Shown here: in pieces, positions 51,082 through 58,660 of the stretch
Layout: each line of letters begins with the position of its first letter
How positions within the stretch are numbered: the stretch's first letter is position 1
IMG/VR virus record: IMGVR_UViG_3300008110_004617
Span: 1-64,000 of that record
Origin: a virus
DNA: 64,000 bases
Strand: one strand, 5' to 3'
Notes under the pieces: model-generated
What the model was told of the DNA's origin: nothing
Databases searched by the model: none
The model's input: only the letters and a program-made list of their open reading frames with translations
Translations under genes and position numbers: made by a program

Positions 51082-51497
51082 AAGTATTCATAAACGGAAC
51101 TTTTGATATACTGCATCCTGGTCACATGCGGCTTATCACTTTTGCCTCAAACTACGGAGACTATCTAAAGATCGGCATAGACTCAGATAGTAGAGTTAAA
51201 AAACTAAAGGGCGCATCTCGACCAATCAATAACCAAGATACGAGAGCAACTATGCTTTTTCATGTGAAAGGCGTTGACGAAATTTCTATCTTTGACAGTG
51301 AAGAAGAACTGATAAATATTATCAGAGAGTATGAACCGGACTATATGGTTGTCGGTTCTGACTACAGAAATAAAAAAGTGATAGGCAGCGAGTATGCAAA
51401 GAAACTGATATTCTTTGATAGAATAGAAGAATACTCTTCGACTCGAGTGATAGAAAAGATAAGAGATGAACGTACACTATGCGCTGCAAACTTGTGA
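51078..51497 (+). CDS. D-glycero-beta-D-manno-heptose-1-phosphate adenylyltransferase-like (HldE C-terminal domain, stand-alone)
   Basis: A 139-aa nucleotidyltransferase closely following the second domain of bacterial HldE: NGTFDILHPGHMRLITFA holds the HxGH motif, DSDSRVKKLKGASRPIN and VVGSDYRNKKVIGSEYAKKLIFFDRIEEYSSTRVIEKI match its later motifs. HldE-C joins AMP to heptose-1-phosphate. In E. coli the two HldE activities are fused; here the kinase is separate at 52247. Other cytidylyltransferases share the fold, but the RVKKLKG.SRP.N block favours HldE. Confidence 0.75.
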   Translation: MKVFINGTFDILHPGHMRLITFASNYGDYLKIGIDSDSRVKKLKGASRPINNQDTRATMLFHVKGVDEISIFDSEEELINIIREYEPDYMVVGSDYRNKKVIGSEYAKKLIFFDRIEEYSSTRVIEKIRDERTLCAANL

Positions 51498-52269
51498 TAT
51501 CGCGTCAAACCAGGTAACCAAGAGATACTGCTGTGACACGAAACACGAGCTTATTCGAAAGTGCGTGTCTTCTTTCTTTCAATCAGTTCACGAAGCAGCC
51601 AAAAGAGATAGATCTATTAATCATCGCATAGCAATATTCGACGATCATTCTACGCAAGAAACAGTTTACTTTATTCAAGAATGTGTTAAAATATATTCAA
51701 AAGAAAACGTTCAGGTTGAGCTGTATCATCTAGAAAACTTAGGCATAATGAATTCGATCCGCTCTTGCTACGAATGGCTATTGAGTAATGGAACGGATTT
51801 AGTATACCAAGTTCAAGACGATTATCTTTTTGAAAAATCTGCGATAACCGAGGTCATTGATACATACTTTAGGATGCTGATTGAGACAAACACGCAACCA
51901 ATCGTAACACCCTATAATGCGCCGTATCTTTGGTCTGCCGTATATCGAAACAGTACTACTCCGAGAACGATCTTTATGGGAGAGAAGAGATACTGGATTC
52001 AGATATACGACGTGTCTTGTTCGTTTTTAACGAGTCATCAAAATTTCATAAATAATAGTGATATACTCGAGAAGTTCTTAAATCTGGATCCTCGAGATCC
52101 TGAACTTGAAAAGATCTCTCTCAATAAGATAATGGTAGAAAGAGGTTGTCTCGCAGTATGTCCGTTTGAAAGCATTGCTCTGCATATGCAAGGTGAATAC
52201 GAGCGTGATCCGTATGTTGATTGGAAATTATTATGGGACTCTATAGATGAAGATATTATTACTAGGTGA
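51466..52269 (+). CDS. GT-A glycosyltransferase, copy 2
   Basis: A 267-aa paralogue of the gene at 48272: RIAIFDDHSTQETVYFIQECV, DLVYQVQDDYLFEKSAITEVIDTYF, and SIALHMQGEYERDPYVDWKLLWDS. It lies between the two separated HldE activities and overlaps both genes (32 and 23 nt). It could transfer the sugar made by its neighbours; not demonstrable from sequence. Confidence 0.75.
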   Translation: MNVHYALQTCDIASNQVTKRYCCDTKHELIRKCVSSFFQSVHEAAKRDRSINHRIAIFDDHSTQETVYFIQECVKIYSKENVQVELYHLENLGIMNSIRSCYEWLLSNGTDLVYQVQDDYLFEKSAITEVIDTYFRMLIETNTQPIVTPYNAPYLWSAVYRNSTTPRTIFMGEKRYWIQIYDVSCSFLTSHQNFINNSDILEKFLNLDPRDPELEKISLNKIMVERGCLAVCPFESIALHMQGEYERDPYVDWKLLWDSIDEDIITR

Positions 52270-52990
52270 CAGCTGTTATGATTACTATCACTACGGTGAA
52301 GTAAACCGTATTAGTCCAGAAGCTCCTATTCCGATCTTTGATCACGTATACACCAAGAAGAAACTTGGCATGATGTCAAACGTTCTTGAGAACTTTCGTT
52401 CTCTTGGAGTAAATCCTGACTATCAGACGTATTTCTTTGAGAATAAGAATCGTTATATAGATGTAAAATCAAAACAACAGTTGCTTCGTGTAGATCAAAG
52501 GATTGAAGAAGAGGGTATTGATACTATCATATATGATGGCGTTCAGTTTAATGAATACGATGCAATCGTTATCTCTGACTATGATAAGGGATTCGTTAGT
52601 TATGACGACATTAAGCGGATACGTCAAGAGTTCAAAGGTCCTGTCTTTATAGATACCAAAAAGAAGTACCTCGCAGATATAGGCAACTGCTTTGTTAAGA
52701 TTAACCAATACGAACACAAGAACTTAATTTCAGAGCCAAAACCAGAAAACCTTATCGTCACTCGCGGCGATGATGGCGCGGTATGGAATAATGTATTATA
52801 CTTCTCACCAAGAGTAGAAGCACATGATGTATGCGGCGCCGGAGACACATTCCTTGCAGCCCTCGTGTTTGAATACCTTCGTAAGGACTGCGATATGGAA
52901 TCGGCAATATTATTCGCAATGAAAGCAGCGGCAGTTACTGTTCAGAAGATCGGTGTATATGCGCCAACTTTAAAAGAGATAGAAGGATAA
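52247..52990 (+). CDS. Heptose-7-phosphate kinase-like protein (HldE N-terminal / PfkB family)
   Basis: A 247-aa ribokinase-family protein: LLLGDSCYDYYHYGEVNRISPEAPIPIF is nearly the HldE signature GDxxxDxYxYGxxxRISPEAPxP, and EAHDVCGAGDTFLAALVFEYL is the PfkB GAGD site with the catalytic Asp. HldE-N makes heptose-1,7-bisphosphate. It is shorter than the E. coli domain (about 320 aa) and the usual GGAANVA segment reads GMMSNVL, so the sugar pocket may differ. Confidence 0.77.
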   Translation: MKILLLGDSCYDYYHYGEVNRISPEAPIPIFDHVYTKKKLGMMSNVLENFRSLGVNPDYQTYFFENKNRYIDVKSKQQLLRVDQRIEEEGIDTIIYDGVQFNEYDAIVISDYDKGFVSYDDIKRIRQEFKGPVFIDTKKKYLADIGNCFVKINQYEHKNLISEPKPENLIVTRGDDGAVWNNVLYFSPRVEAHDVCGAGDTFLAALVFEYLRKDCDMESAILFAMKAAAVTVQKIGVYAPTLKEIEG

Positions 52991-52996
52991 CATATA

Positions 52997-53635
52997 ATGC
53001 GTTATAATGTGATTAATCATTTAGCCGCGGCTTACTATGACAATAATTGTTCATATCTTGAGATTGGAGTAGAGCACCCCGAAAATTGTTTTAATCTCAT
53101 AAACGCATCGAAAAAATGTTCTGTCGATCCGCAAAAGACAAGACCAGAAGTTCATATTGACTATCAAATGACTTCTGACGAATTCTTTGAGAAGTTGCGT
53201 AATAAGAAGACTGAGTTTGAACCCGATCACAAGTGGGACATCATCTTTATAGACGGCCTTCACTTAGCAGATCAAGTATATCGTGACATACAAAATGCGA
53301 TTAATCACTGTAAAGGATTTGTAGTTTTACACGACTGTGGTCCAGAAAATTTTTATAATGCGCATTCTGACTATAAATTTTTCAAAGAAAACGGCGGAGC
53401 GTGGTGTGGAACCACATGGAAAGCTTTCTATAAGTTTAGGACTGAAACATACCTAAAGACTTATACCGTCGACATAGATTATGGAATTGGAGTCATAGAG
53501 ATGAACTCTGAGGGAACACCAATAAAGCTAGATAATCCGTGGTTTGAATATGGAAAGTTTAAAAACAACATGACTCTAGACTTAGGCTTAATTACACCTA
53601 TTCAATTTATAAATGATCATCCTATTAAGGAGTAG
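52997..53635 (+). CDS. Class I methyltransferase (type 24-like)
   Basis: A 212-aa protein with CSYLEIGVEHPENCFNLI, WDIIFIDGLHLADQVYRDIQNAI and KGFVVLHDCGPEN, the pattern of the methyltransf_24 group. The region GGAWCGTTWKAFYKFR is shared by relatives in polysaccharide clusters. Substrate unknown. Confidence 0.72.
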   Translation: MRYNVINHLAAAYYDNNCSYLEIGVEHPENCFNLINASKKCSVDPQKTRPEVHIDYQMTSDEFFEKLRNKKTEFEPDHKWDIIFIDGLHLADQVYRDIQNAINHCKGFVVLHDCGPENFYNAHSDYKFFKENGGAWCGTTWKAFYKFRTETYLKTYTVDIDYGIGVIEMNSEGTPIKLDNPWFEYGKFKNNMTLDLGLITPIQFINDHPIKE

Positions 53636-53639
53636 TGAA

Positions 53640-54011
53640 ATGACAAGACTTAACGGATTTGTAGAAAAGGGTTGGGGCCACGAACTTATTTGGGCCACTA
53701 ACGATAAGTATTGTGGAAAGCTTCTAAACTTTAATGCTGGCGCAAAGTTTTCAATGCATTTTCACAGAGAAAAAGACGAGACTTGGTATGTGCTATCTGG
53801 AGAATTTATAGTTCATTGGATAGATACAGAAAACGCTAAGAGACATTCTTTAGTACTTACTACCGGATCAACTTGGAGAAATACACCGCTTCAACCCCAT
53901 CAGATAGAATGTCTCCAAGAAGGTACTATTATTGAAGTTTCAACGCCGGATTCTGTAGAGGATAATTACAGAATAATGCCGGGCGACAGTCAAAAGGAAG
54001 TTACATTATGA
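53640..54011 (+). CDS. Cupin protein (sugar isomerase/epimerase-like)
   Basis: A 123-aa single cupin: KFSMHFHREKDETWYVLSGEFIVHW gives the HxHx4-6E metal site, and LQPHQIECLQEGTIIEVSTPD the second motif with the distal His. It resembles the C-terminal domain of mannose-6-phosphate isomerase/GDP-mannose pyrophosphorylase proteins. Start by AAGGAG (53627-53632). Overlaps the next gene by 4 nt. Confidence 0.75.
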   Translation: MTRLNGFVEKGWGHELIWATNDKYCGKLLNFNAGAKFSMHFHREKDETWYVLSGEFIVHWIDTENAKRHSLVLTTGSTWRNTPLQPHQIECLQEGTIIEVSTPDSVEDNYRIMPGDSQKEVTL

Positions 54012-55033
54012 AAAGAATATTGATTACTGGCGGAGCCGGATTTATTGCTCACCACCTAGTATGTAAAGTGCTCAGAGAGACAGACTGGGAGATCGTTACT
54101 CTCGATAGATTGGACTACAGCGGCAATCTTAATCGCCTCCACGACTCACTACAAGAGTTCGACAGTGAAACGCGCAAGAGAGTAAGCGTGGTGTTTCACG
54201 ACCTTAAAGCTGATATGAACCCGCTCGTTCGTTCAGAAGTAGGAACTGTAAACTACATCGCTCACCTCGCGGCAGGATCGCACGTGGATCGTTCAATCGA
54301 CTATCCGATGGAGTTCGTTCTCGATAACGTAGTTGGAACGTGTAATATACTCGAGTTTGCAAGATCGCAGAAGAGTAACCTTGAGAGATTTATATACTTC
54401 AGTACGGATGAAGTCTTTGGTCCTGCGCCTGATGGAATTAAGTATGGTGAAAACGATCGCTATAACTCTACTAATCCTTATAGTGCGTCAAAAGCAGGCG
54501 GAGAAGAACTTGCCGTTGCGTATGAGAACACATACGGTCTTCCGATCTATATCACTCATACCATGAATGTCTTCGGTCAGAGACAACATCCAGAGAAGTA
54601 CATACCAATGTGCATTAAGCGAGCTCGTGATGGTGAGAAGATTACAATCCACAGCGATAGAACAAAAACGATCCCAGGATCCCGTCACTATATTCATGCA
54701 GAAGACGTTGCTGACGCTGTTCTATTCCTTCTTAAGAACCAATTCGATTTAAAGACAGAATGGGGTGGAGCTAAGTGTCCTAAATTTAACATCGTCGGCG
54801 CAGAAGAGATCAATAACTATGAACTCGCAAAGATCATTGCCGATGCACAGGGTAAGGAACTCAACTACGAGTTTGTTGACTTCCACTCGAGCCGCCCAGG
54901 TCACGACCTTCGTTATGCTCTAGATGGAAGCAAGATGAAGAATCTTGGATGGGAACCTGCTACATCAGTTCGTGAGAGAATTGCAGAAGTAGTGAAGTGG
55001 ACTCTAGAAAATGAGAGATGGCTAAAGACATGA
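54008..55033 (+). CDS. dTDP-glucose 4,6-dehydratase-like NAD-dependent sugar epimerase/dehydratase (RmlB-like)
   Basis: A 341-aa extended SDR: NAD site ITGGAGFIAHHLV, catalytic FSTDEVFG (the Asp-Glu pair of dehydratases) and YSASK, plus THTMNVFGQRQHPEKYIPMCI and GSRHYIHAEDVADAV. RmlB makes the 4-keto-6-deoxy sugar used for many deoxysugars. Whether the sugar is dTDP- or otherwise linked cannot be read here. ATGA overlap with the HldD-like gene. Confidence 0.8.
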   Translation: MKRILITGGAGFIAHHLVCKVLRETDWEIVTLDRLDYSGNLNRLHDSLQEFDSETRKRVSVVFHDLKADMNPLVRSEVGTVNYIAHLAAGSHVDRSIDYPMEFVLDNVVGTCNILEFARSQKSNLERFIYFSTDEVFGPAPDGIKYGENDRYNSTNPYSASKAGGEELAVAYENTYGLPIYITHTMNVFGQRQHPEKYIPMCIKRARDGEKITIHSDRTKTIPGSRHYIHAEDVADAVLFLLKNQFDLKTEWGGAKCPKFNIVGAEEINNYELAKIIADAQGKELNYEFVDFHSSRPGHDLRYALDGSKMKNLGWEPATSVRERIAEVVKWTLENERWLKT

Positions 55034-55818
55034 AAGTACTCGTTACAGGAACAAACGGATTTATAGGTCAGAACCTAATCAAAAAATTACCATCTGATTG
55101 GGAGTTGGTTAAGTTTGATATTAAGGACTATCCAGACACGCGTCCAAAGTATCTAGATTTTAGCAATCTTGACTGGGTAATCCACCTCGGAGCTCTAAGC
55201 TCAACCACTGAGAAGGATGCTAGAAGAGTGATGGACCTAAACCTTGCGTGGTCCATCGAACTCGCAGAAGAATGCGAGAAACATAATGTGAATTTGCAAT
55301 GGTCTTCGTCCGCATCTGTCTACGGAAACAAGTATAAGTGTCCGGTTGACGAGAGCAAAACTGTGTATCCTCTCAATCTATACGCAATGAGTAAGTATTT
55401 CTTCGAAGAGTATATGAGATCAAAAGCTCATAAATTTATATGGCAAGGATTTCGTTACTTCAATGTATACGGCCCGTGCGAAGATCATAAAGGATCTCAG
55501 GCCAGTCCGTATAATCAATTCGCGAGACAAGCTCGCGAGACTGGCGTCATTCGAGTGTTTGAAGGTTCTGAAAACTATAAGAGAGACTTCATACACGTTG
55601 ATCGTGTAGTAGACGTACATCTTAAAATGATTGAGAAGAAAGAGAGTGGTATCTTTAACCTAGGCTCAGGATCTACTCGCAGCTTTCTTGACGTTGCGAG
55701 AGACGTCGCTCTTATGTACAATGCTAGTATAGAGACAATACCATTTCCTGATCATCTGAGATCTCACTATCAGGAGTATACTCATGCGGACATGTACAAA
55801 TTAAATATGCTTCTCTAA
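55030..55818 (+). CDS. hldD: ADP-L-glycero-D-manno-heptose 6-epimerase-like (HldD)
   Basis: A 262-aa SDR that follows E. coli HldD block by block: VLVTGTNGFIGQNL, LGALSSTTEKD (HldD: GACSSTTE), YAMSKYFFEEY, GFRYFNVYGPCEDHKGSQASP, FEGSENYKRDFIHV, SGIFNLGSGSTRSFLDVA and IPFPDHLRSHYQEYTHADM. HldD converts ADP-D-glycero- to ADP-L-glycero-D-manno-heptose, the last step before inner-core LPS heptosyl transfer. Shorter than E. coli HldD (310 aa), mainly in the N-terminal half. The start follows the ATGA overlap. Confidence 0.82.
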   Translation: MKVLVTGTNGFIGQNLIKKLPSDWELVKFDIKDYPDTRPKYLDFSNLDWVIHLGALSSTTEKDARRVMDLNLAWSIELAEECEKHNVNLQWSSSASVYGNKYKCPVDESKTVYPLNLYAMSKYFFEEYMRSKAHKFIWQGFRYFNVYGPCEDHKGSQASPYNQFARQARETGVIRVFEGSENYKRDFIHVDRVVDVHLKMIEKKESGIFNLGSGSTRSFLDVARDVALMYNASIETIPFPDHLRSHYQEYTHADMYKLNMLL

Positions 55819-55884
55819 TTCTATTATCCTTATCCGATAAATCTCATTATATCTGAATTATTGAAAATGTCAACTAAAATAATA

Positions 55885-55928
55885 GGCATACACTCTTTTA
55901 TAAATAGAAACAAAAAAGAGTGTATGCC
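55885..55928 (+). promoter_or_regulatory. Perfect 15-bp inverted repeat abutting a start codon
   Basis: GGCATACACTCTTTT (55885-55899) and its exact reverse complement (55914-55928) with a 14-nt loop. The right arm contains the only ribosome-binding-site candidate (AAGAG, 55916-55920) for the gene starting at 55931. There is no T-run, so it is not a typical terminator. The 66 nt before it (55819-55884) are AT-rich with no gene. Confidence 0.75.
55899..55906 (+). promoter_or_regulatory. T4-type late promoter octamer in the hairpin loop
   Basis: Exact TATAAATA at the junction of left arm and loop. Transcripts from it should start near 55911-55914, without the left arm. Confidence 0.75.
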
Positions 55929-55930
55929 AA

Positions 55931-56269
55931 ATGACGACTATAGCAAACCTATACGTAGACCAAGGCGTCGATTATTCGATTGACCTATTTCTCACCACAA
56001 CCGCCGGTGAAGAGTATGACGCTTCGAATAAATCATTTTACTGTAACATAAAGAAATTATATTCTTCTTCAATTTCCGCAAACGCTGAGATCGCTAGTTT
56101 TCTTAGCGCGAATACTGGTATGATAGAATTATACATTTCACCAGAAACATCCGAAGCTCTCGATCCTGGTAAGTATACATATGATATAATCATGATGAGT
56201 CAAGGCGGAACTCGAGTTAAAGTTTTAGAAGGTCTTATGTTTATCTTGCCAACGGTCACAAGGGTATAA
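55931..56269 (+). CDS. Small virion-associated protein of fibre module 2
   Basis: A 112-aa beta-rich protein (NLYVDQGVDYSIDLFLTTTAGEEYDASNKSFYCNIKKLY, then LDPGKYTYDIIMMSQGGTRVKVLEGLMFILP). The VDQG..fs..l pattern occurs in small proteins ahead of fibre genes in marine T4-like phages. Its ribosome-binding site is inside the 55885-55928 hairpin. Confidence 0.65.
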   Translation: MTTIANLYVDQGVDYSIDLFLTTTAGEEYDASNKSFYCNIKKLYSSSISANAEIASFLSANTGMIELYISPETSEALDPGKYTYDIIMMSQGGTRVKVLEGLMFILPTVTRV

Positions 56270-56272
56270 GAC

Positions 56273-56518
56273 ATGTCGGAAACGGTAAGAGTTACGGTTG
56301 GAAGTGAAAGACTAAGAGTTAATGCCGTTGTTGGCAACGAAAAACCTAGAGTTTTTACAAACCAGACAAACTTAATAGTAAGAAGACTTAGAGATCTGGC
56401 AGATGTAGATATGAATACAAATGCTGACGGTTCTATTTTGGTTTACGACTCTGCTTTACAGAAATTTATCGCAACAACAACACTCAGCGAGCAGGTCATA
56501 GATGGCGGCACCTACTGA
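56273..56518 (+). CDS. Small fibre-associated protein
   Basis: An 81-aa protein; LIVRRLRDLADVDMNTNADGSILVYDSALQKFIATTTL is a motif frequent in phage fibre/baseplate accessory proteins (LsDVD...nG.vLvYd...kF). Function unknown; 3 nt after the previous stop. Confidence 0.65.
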   Translation: MSETVRVTVGSERLRVNAVVGNEKPRVFTNQTNLIVRRLRDLADVDMNTNADGSILVYDSALQKFIATTTLSEQVIDGGTY

Positions 56519-56565
56519 GTAAATAAATAAAGAAAACGACCACATAAAAAGAGTCGAAGAACAAC

Positions 56566-58188
56566 ATGGCCGCTATAATAAAGCATAAAAGAAGCTCTAT
56601 TTCAGATAGAGTCCCAACAGTATCGGATCTTGAACTAGGTGAACTCGCCATCAACACCTATGATGGCAACATTTTCTTAAAGAGAAACCAGGATGGTGAT
56701 GAAGCCATCATAACGTTTCTTGCTAGCAATCCTGTAAGAAATGTTGTTTACGTTCAAAAGAACGGTGATGATACGAACAGCGGAACATCTTGGGACGGCG
56801 CGTATGCCACAATAGAGAAGGCGCTCGAAGACGCGGCAGACAGAGAAGAAGAAGAAGTCACTCTTATTGAAATAGGCCCAGGCAGGTATACGACACAGGG
56901 TCATTTAGATGTGCCAGACAATGTTGTTATTCGAGCAGCTCATAGAAGCGCATTCATAAGCCCTGTCACCGGGTATGAAGAAAGAAACGTGTTCCGCCTA
57001 GGTTCTGGTTGCTTTGTTGAAGGTTTAGTATTCGACAATTGGCGTCTTGATAGTTTGGATAATCCAACAGAAGGTTTTGCGTTCTGTTTTAGACCAGGTG
57101 CAGTAATTCGTAGAGCGCCATACGTTCATAAGGTTGTAGTTAGAACAACTCCATTCTGGGATACTGTTGCGCCACCTTTGGACAGAGATAATGCAAATCC
57201 ACTTATTGGTAGGGGTGCCGGTGTTATTATAGCCGATGGGTCCGTATGTTCAGCATATAGTATCTACCCAAACATTATGGCTTGGGGCGCTACACCAGTC
57301 TCTCATAATGGTATTGGGTATGTCGCAAGGAACGGTGGACTCATTAATGCTGTTAATGCAGTTAGTATGTGGGCACACAAACATTTTCTTGCTCTTGATG
57401 GCGGGCAAATTATTTTATCTTCTTGCTCTACTCAATTCGGCGACTATACTATGGTCGCGGACGGATCAAGAAACATCGTTGTTCCTACAGAAGTAGCAGA
57501 GGGATCATTATCAATACAGACAGCTGCATCAAATGCCGTCTCTGCGGCTAGAACAACAATTATAAATGCTACTTGGAATAATCTCGTGTCTGGTGGATAC
57601 ACTAACGGGTGGACTGCACAGGACGAAGAATTTATCAGAAGAGAAGCTGCCGCATTTCTTCAGTCAATTGTGTGGGTTCTGCAGACTGCGAATGAAAAAC
57701 CAATGCTAGATTTTGCAAAAGGTCTGTTTGATACTATCGGCGAAAAGGTGTATGCAGAGTCAAAAGAAAACGCAATTATACACTCGTTCGAGTTTATGAG
57801 AAACACTATTATTGCATTAGCAAACGTTAATTCTGCTTCAGACACGATAGTAACTAACCTGGTCTCTGCATTAATAGACACGATCGAAGATACGAATAGA
57901 GTTTCCGAGCCTTCTACGATCACGGCGATAGGCCACACATGGACAGCACTCATGGCCGGTGTCGCGCTAACAAAAATACCACCTGCTAGAAATTTTGCGA
58001 CCATCGAAGAAAGTATACTCGAGTTAAATAATGGCATAGTCATTGCGTCTGGCCAAGACGATCAAGGATCGGCTCTCTTCATTGGTGGCATGAAGATCGA
58101 TGCAGATACTGGCGAACTTACGGGTCCTCCATTTGAACAATCAGTTAATAGAATTGCAACTAGAGCAGCAATCGCAAGGAGTTTTTAA
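56566..58188 (+). CDS. Beta-helix tail fibre/structural protein, module 2
   Basis: A 540-aa protein. The N-terminus (IKHKRSSISDRVPTVSDLELGELAINTYDGNIFLKR) is a phage fibre attachment domain, and YVQKNGDDTNSGTSWDGAYATIEKAL starts a pectate-lyase-like helix with FRLGSGCFVEGLVFDNWRLDS, EGFAFCFRPGAVIRRAPYVH, GIGYVARNGGLINAVNAVS and ALDGGQIILSSCSTQFGDYTM. The same order occurs in the 1074-aa protein at 30361, so they are paralogues; this copy lacks about 500 residues after the helix. Confidence 0.8.
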   Translation: MAAIIKHKRSSISDRVPTVSDLELGELAINTYDGNIFLKRNQDGDEAIITFLASNPVRNVVYVQKNGDDTNSGTSWDGAYATIEKALEDAADREEEEVTLIEIGPGRYTTQGHLDVPDNVVIRAAHRSAFISPVTGYEERNVFRLGSGCFVEGLVFDNWRLDSLDNPTEGFAFCFRPGAVIRRAPYVHKVVVRTTPFWDTVAPPLDRDNANPLIGRGAGVIIADGSVCSAYSIYPNIMAWGATPVSHNGIGYVARNGGLINAVNAVSMWAHKHFLALDGGQIILSSCSTQFGDYTMVADGSRNIVVPTEVAEGSLSIQTAASNAVSAARTTIINATWNNLVSGGYTNGWTAQDEEFIRREAAAFLQSIVWVLQTANEKPMLDFAKGLFDTIGEKVYAESKENAIIHSFEFMRNTIIALANVNSASDTIVTNLVSALIDTIEDTNRVSEPSTITAIGHTWTALMAGVALTKIPPARNFATIEESILELNNGIVIASGQDDQGSALFIGGMKIDADTGELTGPPFEQSVNRIATRAAIARSF

Positions 58189-58190
58189 TC

Positions 58191-58655
58191 ATGGCACGTA
58201 TTACATGTAGAACGCCATCAACCGGAAAACCTTTAAGAATAGCGCAGAATAGTGTAGCTAACACATTTCAAGTAATTGCAGAAGCACCTGACTTCTCTCT
58301 TCCAGACGCATCAAACAAATATTCTGAAAGAGATCCGGCCGACGCTTCACGAGCTATACGCCCTGGAGAGATCTTTTTGCTTACGCCAATCTCTGCTAGA
58401 AATAAAGATTCTGTTGATAGGTGGATTGAAGTCGTTTTTGTAACTGAAGGTGGTACAACTATTGAAATAGGAAAGATAGAAGTTCCGGCTGGTGACACTG
58501 CGTTTATTCCTATTCAGGGCAGAAGTTTGTTTAAGAGAACGGCATCTAATGCAAATGGCGATAGACTTCAAGTTAGAGCAGAAGTGTCCGGCGTATTTGA
58601 TGTTATGGTGGCCGCAGAAGAAAGACTGTCAAGCGAACATAGCGGAGTGGTGTAA
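58191..58655 (+). CDS. 154-aa structural protein, module 2
   Basis: A 154-aa beta-rich protein 2 nt after the beta-helix gene, positional counterpart of the protein at 33582 (same length, same neighbours, faint shared pattern). AEAPDFSLPDASNKY..., GEIFLLTPISARNKDSVDRWIEVVFV and GKIEVPAGDTAFIPIQG suggest an Ig-like or capping domain. Function unknown. Confidence 0.65.
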   Translation: MARITCRTPSTGKPLRIAQNSVANTFQVIAEAPDFSLPDASNKYSERDPADASRAIRPGEIFLLTPISARNKDSVDRWIEVVFVTEGGTTIEIGKIEVPAGDTAFIPIQGRSLFKRTASNANGDRLQVRAEVSGVFDVMVAAEERLSSEHSGVV

Positions 58656-58660
58656 GTTAG

